NCBI GenBank assembly: GCA_013141415.1
Contig: JABFQY010000001.1
Location: 186,001-250,000 of the forward strand
Origin: Kiritimatiellaceae bacterium
GTDB taxonomy: Bacteria; Verrucomicrobiota; Kiritimatiellia; Kiritimatiellales; Tichowtungiaceae
DNA length: 64,000 bases
Direction of reading: 5' to 3'
Shown in pieces: positions 59,094 to 64,000 of this stretch. The position numbers and the translations under genes are program-made. The stretch's first letter is position 1, and each line of letters begins with the position of its first letter. Under the pieces are notes generated by a model. The model did no database searches. It had not been told where the DNA came from and saw only the letters and a list, made by a program, of their open reading frames with translations.

Positions 59094-60553
59094 ACAATCG
59101 CGGTAAAGCGCTCGAATGCTTTGTCCCACGCGGCGGTGTCTTCCGGCAGAATGACTCTGGCAGCGAACGATTCGCTGATCATGGCGCGTCCTTCGGCGAG
59201 TCCGCCGACGTCGCCTTTGGCAATCATCTGCATCAGAATATTTCCGATGGCCGTCGCTTCGATCGGTCCGGCGACGATCGGGCGGTTAAGTGCATCGGCA
59301 GAGAACTGGTTGAGAACTTTGTTCTGACATCCGCCGCCGACAATATGCAGTTTTTCCAGCCGCCGTCCGTGCAGTTTTTCCAGAGTCTGGAAAACGGAAC
59401 GGTAACGCATGGCGAGACTTTCATAGGCGGTGCGGGCAATTTCCCCTTTGGTCTGCGGCACGCGCTGGCCGGTCTTTTTACAGAACGCCTGAATCGCGGC
59501 GGGCATGTCGCAAGGCTTGGCGAATTCCGGGGCGTCCGGATTAATGAATGCGACGAACGGTTCAGCGGCCATGGCCAGCTCGGCAATCTGTATGAAGTCG
59601 AGTTCTTCACCCTGTTCCATCCAGTTGCGGCGGCATTCCTGCAATAGCCAGAGTCCGCCGATGTTTTTGAGAAAACGGATGGTATTGCAGACGCCGCCTT
59701 CGTTGGTGACATCGTATTTCGCGCTCTCCGCTGTGATGATCGGGTTCGATTCTTCGAGTCCCATGAGCGACCATGTGCCGGAGCTGAGATAGGCGCAGTC
59801 TTTATTTGCAAGCGGAGCGGCCGCGACGGCTGAGGCGGTATCGTGGCCGCCGACGGCAATCACCTGTGCGTTGCCGCCCAGTTCTTTCTGAAGCTCTGCG
59901 GTCAGCGATCCGAGAACGGTTCCCGGCGGAACAATCTTTCCAAAGATTTTTTTCGGCAGGCCCAGCTTTTCGATCAGATCAAAATCCCAGTCGCGTTTTT
60001 TGGCGTCGAGCAGCTGGCTGGTGGAGGCAATCGTGTATTCCGTGGCCGCCTTGCCGGTCAGCCAGTAGTTGAGCAGGTCGGGCATGAACAGCATCTGTTC
60101 CGCTTTCTTGAAGTCCGGGCGGCTGAGCTCGGCGGAAAGCTGATAGAGGGTGTTGAAGAACATGAACTGCAAGCCGGTGCGGTTATAGACTTCCGCTTTC
60201 GGGACGGTCTTAAAAACCTTCTCCATCATGCCGTCGGTACGGGCGTCGCGATACTGGAAAGGTGTGTTAACCAGTTTTCCGTTTGCATCAAGCAGACCGT
60301 AGTCCACGCCCCAGGTATCCACACCGATAGCCTGAACCGCGCTGCCGTAGGCTGCAAAGCCGTTTTTCAATCCGGTTTTAATTTCGGTGAAGAGCTGGTC
60401 GATGTCCCAGTGCAGCCCGTCTTCTTTCTCAATGGCGCCGTTCCAGAAACGGTGCATCTCTTTCAGTTCCAGTTTTTCGTTTTCAAAAAGGCCGGCGAGT
60501 ACGCGTCCGCTGGAGGCTCCGAGGTCGATTGCAAGATAGCATTTGGTTGGCAT
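59090..60553 (-). CDS. rhaB: Rhamnulokinase
   Basis: A 487-residue FGGY-family sugar kinase. LAIDLGASSGRVLAG is the phosphate loop, FWNGAIEKEDGLHWDIDQLF, GVDTWGVDYGLLD and YRDARTDGMMEKVF are typical of RhaB, as are QFMFFNTLYQL and SSGTWSLMGLE. It phosphorylates L-rhamnulose after rhamnose isomerisation. The start at 60553 gives MPTKCYLAIDLGA with GGAGAC upstream. No rhaA or rhaD is in this window. Fuculokinase is a possible alternative, but the WNG and TWGVDYG blocks favour rhamnulose. Confidence 0.93.
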   Translation of the reverse strand: MPTKCYLAIDLGASSGRVLAGLFENEKLELKEMHRFWNGAIEKEDGLHWDIDQLFTEIKTGLKNGFAAYGSAVQAIGVDTWGVDYGLLDANGKLVNTPFQYRDARTDGMMEKVFKTVPKAEVYNRTGLQFMFFNTLYQLSAELSRPDFKKAEQMLFMPDLLNYWLTGKAATEYTIASTSQLLDAKKRDWDFDLIEKLGLPKKIFGKIVPPGTVLGSLTAELQKELGGNAQVIAVGGHDTASAVAAAPLANKDCAYLSSGTWSLMGLEESNPIITAESAKYDVTNEGGVCNTIRFLKNIGGLWLLQECRRNWMEQGEELDFIQIAELAMAAEPFVAFINPDAPEFAKPCDMPAAIQAFCKKTGQRVPQTKGEIARTAYESLAMRYRSVFQTLEKLHGRRLEKLHIVGGGCQNKVLNQFSADALNRPIVAGPIEATAIGNILMQMIAKGDVGGLAEGRAMISESFAARVILPEDTAAWDKAFERFTAIV

Positions 60554-60705
60554 AGTTCTGTCTCCGATCAAAAAATAGGGGGCGAGCATAATGAAAGCGG
60601 CCCGTCTTGCCAAATAAATGATGGCGCGATAATCTCGCGGTATGCTTTGGCTGTGCAGGACAAAGGCCTGTGCTGATATTCGAGACGAACCGGAGGGTGA
60701 ATTGT

Positions 60706-61140
60706 ATGAAGCGGAACTGGAAAATTATGCCGAAATATCTTCACAGCCTTTTAGGGGCTATCCTTGTGGTGATGGTGGTGCAGTATCTTCTGTTGGCTGG
60801 TTTAGTTCGTCCGGTTCATCTGGTTTTTAATATCATGCAGCTTTTCTGTTACCTCCTGCTGGCGGTGGCGGTATTCCGCGGATTCATCCAACGCTCCCGG
60901 CTGGCTTGGCTGGTCGCTCAGACAATGCTTTCGGCCCTGTTTGCTTTTTCTCTTTTGTTCACGGTGATCAGCGCGGTCTTTTCCCTGAAGGATCGGGGTC
61001 TTGTCGTCATGCTTAGTGCGGCACTGCTGACCGCGATTTCAAACGGGCTGTTGCTGGGATTTATTTTTTCACTTCCAGTTTGCGACTATTTCAGTCCGAT
61101 AGATAACGGGGAAGAGGGACAGGGAAAAGCGGAACAATGA
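60706..61140 (+). CDS. Four-helix membrane protein upstream of sulfatase, unrecognised
   Basis: A 144-residue protein with four hydrophobic segments at about residues 12-34, 40-58, 66-86 and 98-118, and an acidic tail (NGEEGQGKAEQ). GGAGG lies nine bases before the ATG at 60706. It overlaps the sulfatase start by four bases, so the two are coupled. No known family. Confidence 0.7.
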   Translation: MKRNWKIMPKYLHSLLGAILVVMVVQYLLLAGLVRPVHLVFNIMQLFCYLLLAVAVFRGFIQRSRLAWLVAQTMLSALFAFSLLFTVISAVFSLKDRGLVVMLSAALLTAISNGLLLGFIFSLPVCDYFSPIDNGEEGQGKAEQ

Positions 61141-62588
61141 ATGTAAAATCGCGGCGCGAGTTGATTGGCAGCATCATGGCGGGGTTTGGATCTTTATTTC
61201 TGACGGCGGAAGGTAACGCGGCGGAAAGTAAACGCCCCAATATCATTTATATTTTTACGGATCAGCAAAGCGCCACGATGATGAGCTGCGCCGGAAACCA
61301 ATGGCTCAAAACTCCGGCCATGGATTACATCGCTCAGAACGGAATCCGTTTCGAACGCGCCTACACAGCCAATCCGGTCTGCGTTCCCGCCCGAATCAGT
61401 ATGATGACCGGACGGTTTCCTACAGCCTTTGTCGCGCCGTCTGGGTCGGCGCTGGAAAATGACGACAGCCTTCGTATCTCAAAGATAGATGAGAAAGTGA
61501 AAAAGACATTTCTCGGAAACCAGTTAAAGAAGGCCGGGTATGATCTGGCGTACGGAGGGAAAGTCCATCTGCCGGATCTTATGACCCCTGAACGAACGGG
61601 CTTTGAAATGCTGACCGCCAGTGCGACGGAAGAGCTTTCCCAAGCTTGTGTTGACTATATCAAGCGCGCCCACGACAAACCATACTGTCTGATTGCTTCG
61701 TTCATAAATCCCCACGACATCTGTTTTTTTGCAATTAAAGACGTCCGCTATGCAACGCGTGATCAAGTTGTGGTTAAGGAAAAAAAGGCCGGGCCGGGCG
61801 TACCGAAGAAGCTCAAAGATGCGATAACAATTCCGGAAGGTGTCACTGACGACGAGTTCTTCGGCAAATACTGCCCGCCGCTTCCGCCCAACTATGCACC
61901 TCAGCAGGACGAGCCGGAAGCAATCAAGGGGATGGTTAAAGACGAAAAGTTCAGACTTCTTGCCCGGCAGAATTATACGGATCGGGACTGGCGCTTGCAC
62001 CGCTGGGCCTACCACCGTCTTACAGAGGTGGCAGACCGGCAGATCCAGCCGATTCTGGATGCACTGAAGGCTAGCGGTCAGGAAGACAACACCCTGATTA
62101 TTTTCTCCAGCGACCACGGCGATCACGATGCGTCTCACCGTTTGGAGCATAAGAGCTCTCTTTATGAAGAGTCGGCGCGCATTCCCTTTCTGGTCATGTA
62201 TAAGGGCGTTGTACCGGCCGGACAGGTTGACACCACGCATCTGATATCCAACGGACTTGATCTCCTGCCGACCATTCTGGATTACGCCGGAATCGAAAAC
62301 GCCCAGACGGATGATCGGGGCCGGAGCCTGCGGAATCTTATTGAAGGCAAGGCTTCGGTTGAGTGGCGGAAAAGTCTCGGTGTAGAAAGTCAGATCGGGC
62401 GAATGGTGGTCAGCGGGCCTTACAAGTATATCCGCTACGACAAGGGCGCTGTTCAGGAGCAGCTGATGGATTTGCAGAAAGATCCCTACGAGACAAAGCA
62501 GTTCGCGGACGATCCCGCCCACGCCGAAGCACTAAAAGCCATGAGGAAAGAGTTTAAGGCGTGGTTTCCTCAAGCTGACACCAAGTAA
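61137..62588 (+). CDS. Cysteine-type sulfatase, exported
   Basis: A 483-residue sulfatase. The N-terminus resembles a Tat signal (SRRELIGSIMAGFGSLFLTAEGNAA). RPNIIYIFTDQQSA is the metal-binding start of the fold, and the formylglycine motif is C-V-P-A-R at Cys 82, followed by SMMTGRFPT. Later metal residues are in IIFSSDHGDHDASHRLEHKSS. Cys must be converted to formylglycine; the anSME encoded at 39613-40848 fits that need. Substrate is probably a sulfated polysaccharide. Being followed by purine nucleoside phosphorylase is unexpected. Confidence 0.95.
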   Translation: MNVKSRRELIGSIMAGFGSLFLTAEGNAAESKRPNIIYIFTDQQSATMMSCAGNQWLKTPAMDYIAQNGIRFERAYTANPVCVPARISMMTGRFPTAFVAPSGSALENDDSLRISKIDEKVKKTFLGNQLKKAGYDLAYGGKVHLPDLMTPERTGFEMLTASATEELSQACVDYIKRAHDKPYCLIASFINPHDICFFAIKDVRYATRDQVVVKEKKAGPGVPKKLKDAITIPEGVTDDEFFGKYCPPLPPNYAPQQDEPEAIKGMVKDEKFRLLARQNYTDRDWRLHRWAYHRLTEVADRQIQPILDALKASGQEDNTLIIFSSDHGDHDASHRLEHKSSLYEESARIPFLVMYKGVVPAGQVDTTHLISNGLDLLPTILDYAGIENAQTDDRGRSLRNLIEGKASVEWRKSLGVESQIGRMVVSGPYKYIRYDKGAVQEQLMDLQKDPYETKQFADDPAHAEALKAMRKEFKAWFPQADTK

Positions 62589-62590
62589 TC

Positions 62591-63409
62591 ATGCAGGCAA
62601 TCAATCAATTGGTAATGAATGAGGCCGCTTTGGCCGTCAAAAAAGCGTGGCCGCAGGCGGAGCCGCGGCTTGGCATCGTGCTCGGCTCCGGCTGGGGCGA
62701 AGCCGTCAGCGGATTTCAGATCAAAGACGAGCTGCCGTACGACAAAATTCCAAACCTTGGGAGGCCCGGCGCGCCAGGCCACACCGGGAAACTGCTCTAT
62801 GCGGAACTAGACGGAATAGAAATTTTTATTTTTCAGGGTCGCCGCCATGTTTATGAAGGCGAGGGCTGGACACCGGTCGTTCTGCCGGTCTGGATTCTGA
62901 AGCAGTTTGGTGCGCAGACGGTTTTGTTGACGAACGCTTCCGGCGGAATTCGCGAAGACCTGCGGCCCGGCACGCTGATGGCGATTGAGGATCATATTAA
63001 TCTGCTCGGCGGCAGTCCGCTCGCCGGCCCGCACAACTTGGCGTTCGGCGAGCGCTTTCCTGATCAGACGTCTGTTTACGGTCACGATTTGCGTCGGGCG
63101 CTGATGGACTCCGGCGCGGACGCTTCCGGTATTTATATCGCGACCGCTGGGCCGAACTTTGAAACACCAGCTGAAATCCGCGCCTTCCGCGCGCTCGGCG
63201 CCGATGCCGTCGGTATGTCCACTGTGCCGGAAGCGATTTTCGCCAACGCACTCGGATTGAAAGTTGCCGGACTTAGTTGTATCTGTAACTGGGCGGCGGG
63301 ACTCGGCGACGAAAAATTGAGCGGCGAAGATGTCCTTCGTACAGCGGATGCCGCGATGCCTCAGATGCAATCAGTCATAAGGAGCTTTGTAGAAAAATGC
63401 GCATATTGA
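62591..63409 (+). CDS. punA: Purine nucleoside phosphorylase
   Basis: A 272-residue trimeric-type PNP that splits inosine or guanosine with phosphate. LGIVLGSGWGEAV, GRPGAPGHTGKLLYAEL, IFQGRRHVYEGEGW, LTNASGGIREDLRPG and GPNFETPAEIRAFRALGADAVGMSTVPEAI are the family's phosphate and purine sites. The start lies two bases after the sulfatase stop. The end overlaps the carbonic anhydrase start by 13 bases. Confidence 0.95.
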   Translation: MQAINQLVMNEAALAVKKAWPQAEPRLGIVLGSGWGEAVSGFQIKDELPYDKIPNLGRPGAPGHTGKLLYAELDGIEIFIFQGRRHVYEGEGWTPVVLPVWILKQFGAQTVLLTNASGGIREDLRPGTLMAIEDHINLLGGSPLAGPHNLAFGERFPDQTSVYGHDLRRALMDSGADASGIYIATAGPNFETPAEIRAFRALGADAVGMSTVPEAIFANALGLKVAGLSCICNWAAGLGDEKLSGEDVLRTADAAMPQMQSVIRSFVEKCAY

Positions 63410-64000
63410 ACGAACTGTTTGAAAACAACCGGAACTGGGCGCGGAGCATTGTCGAAAAAGATCCGGAGTTTTTTAAAAAACTCTCGAACCAGCAGGCGCC
63501 GCAATATCTTTGGATCGGTTGTTCCGACAGCCGTGTGCCAGCCAACGAAATCATCGGTCTGGCGCCTGGCGAAGTATTTGTACACCGCAACATCGCCAAC
63601 ATGGTGATTCATACCGACATGAATTGCCTCTCCGTCATTCAGTACGCCGTCGATTTTCTGAAGGTGAAACACATCATCGTTTGCGGACACTACGGTTGCG
63701 GCGGCGTGGAAGGCGCGATGGACAACCGTCCGCAGGGCTTGGTGGATAACTGGCTGCGGCACATTCGCGACATTTACCAGAAGTATGAACTGACGCTCGA
63801 CCGCATCACGGACAAGAAGCGCCGCAGTGATAAACTCTGCGAGCTGAACGTGATTGAGCAGGTTTCCAACGTCTGCCACACCACGATTGTGCAAGATGTC
63901 TGGCGGCGCGGACAGGAACTGGCGGTTCACGGCTGGGTTTACGGTCTGGACAACGGACTGCTGCGCGACCTGCACGTCTGTGTGCGCGGCGCCGACGAAC
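63397..64000 (+). CDS. can: Beta-carbonic anhydrase, 3' end beyond window
   Basis: The first 201 codons are visible. LFENNRNWARSIVEKDPEFFKKLSNQQAPQYLWIGCSDSRVPANEI carries the zinc ligand Cys and the Asp-Arg dyad, HRNIANMV follows, and HIIVCGHYGCGGV supplies the remaining His and Cys ligands. It interconverts CO2 and bicarbonate in the cytosol. AAGGAG stands 20 bases upstream; the ATG lies inside the punA 3' end. The right window edge cuts off only the last part. Confidence 0.95.
   Translation, partial: MRILNELFENNRNWARSIVEKDPEFFKKLSNQQAPQYLWIGCSDSRVPANEIIGLAPGEVFVHRNIANMVIHTDMNCLSVIQYAVDFLKVKHIIVCGHYGCGGVEGAMDNRPQGLVDNWLRHIRDIYQKYELTLDRITDKKRRSDKLCELNVIEQVSNVCHTTIVQDVWRRGQELAVHGWVYGLDNGLLRDLHVCVRGADE

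Overview
The window is a gene-dense bacterial chromosome segment of roughly mid-50s percent G+C (estimated by eye). It holds about 60 protein genes and one tRNA. No rRNA, CRISPR array, complete prophage or transposase was seen. The combination of a PEP-CTERM surface protein, a cysteine-type sulfatase with an anaerobic sulfatase-maturating radical SAM enzyme, rhamnulokinase, hybrid cluster protein and many small palindromic repeats suggests an anaerobic or facultative member of the PVC group, most likely Kiritimatiellota. This placement is inference from gene content, not from a marker phylogeny.

Layout. 1-7.2 kb: a DUF1015 gene cut by the window edge, an unusual large RluA-type pseudouridine synthase carrying three repeat insertions, phospholipid genes gpsA-plsY, an AsmA-like protein, mscL and a Crp/Fnr regulator. 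7.2-11 kb: a PEP-CTERM protein, a DUF318 metal permease and, divergently, hcp behind a Fnr-type box. 11-16.3 kb: a U32 peptidase with two in-frame repeats, DUF1294, an NSS sodium symporter and a flavin reductase. 16.4-20.5 kb: a sulfur-handling locus (TauE exporter, ArsR regulator, a four-domain CoA-disulfide reductase/rhodanese/TusA/DsrE fusion, ferredoxin). 20.5-25.2 kb: a second RluA enzyme with the same repeat, VF530, DUF3465, rRNA methyltransferase and SET proteins, tRNA-Val, and rplU-rpmA-obgE. 25.2-30.8 kb: a coupled aminotransferase-acetolactate decarboxylase-DUF6941 unit, a Cys-rich PAS kinase and ispA. 30.9-37.4 kb: a predicted ABC-class ATPase and dtd, then an A+T-richer accessory patch with two unrecognised membrane proteins and an ORF6N protein. 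37.4-49.8 kb: argH-like lyase, EFR1 flavodoxin, anSME, carA-guaA-(GxxExxY cassette)-carB, a HAD-like protein, mazG and a NarL-type regulator. 49.9-64 kb: ankyrin protein, pyrK-pyrD operon, a response regulator and hybrid kinase, galE, rhaB, and a sulfatase-PNP-carbonic anhydrase operon cut by the right edge.

Genes working together. carA/carB and pyrK/pyrD serve pyrimidine synthesis, and guaA and punA serve purines. anSME at 39.6 kb is the expected maturase for the sulfatase at 61.1 kb. The Crp/Fnr protein has an Fnr-like recognition helix and could act on the TTGAC-N4-GTCAA box in front of hcp. The ArsR protein probably controls the sulfur locus through palindromes in the intergenic region.

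The most unusual signal is a set of 40-115 bp multi-hairpin palindromic elements. At least six copies lie in frame inside three conserved genes (two RluA-type synthases and the U32 peptidase), and others lie between genes. One type occurs three times, always inside a coding sequence, and looks like a circular permutation of the intergenic type. A second candidate is the unrecognised two-gene membrane system at 33.3-36.3 kb. A third is a GxxExxY gene bounded by 17-bp inverted repeats between guaA and carB.
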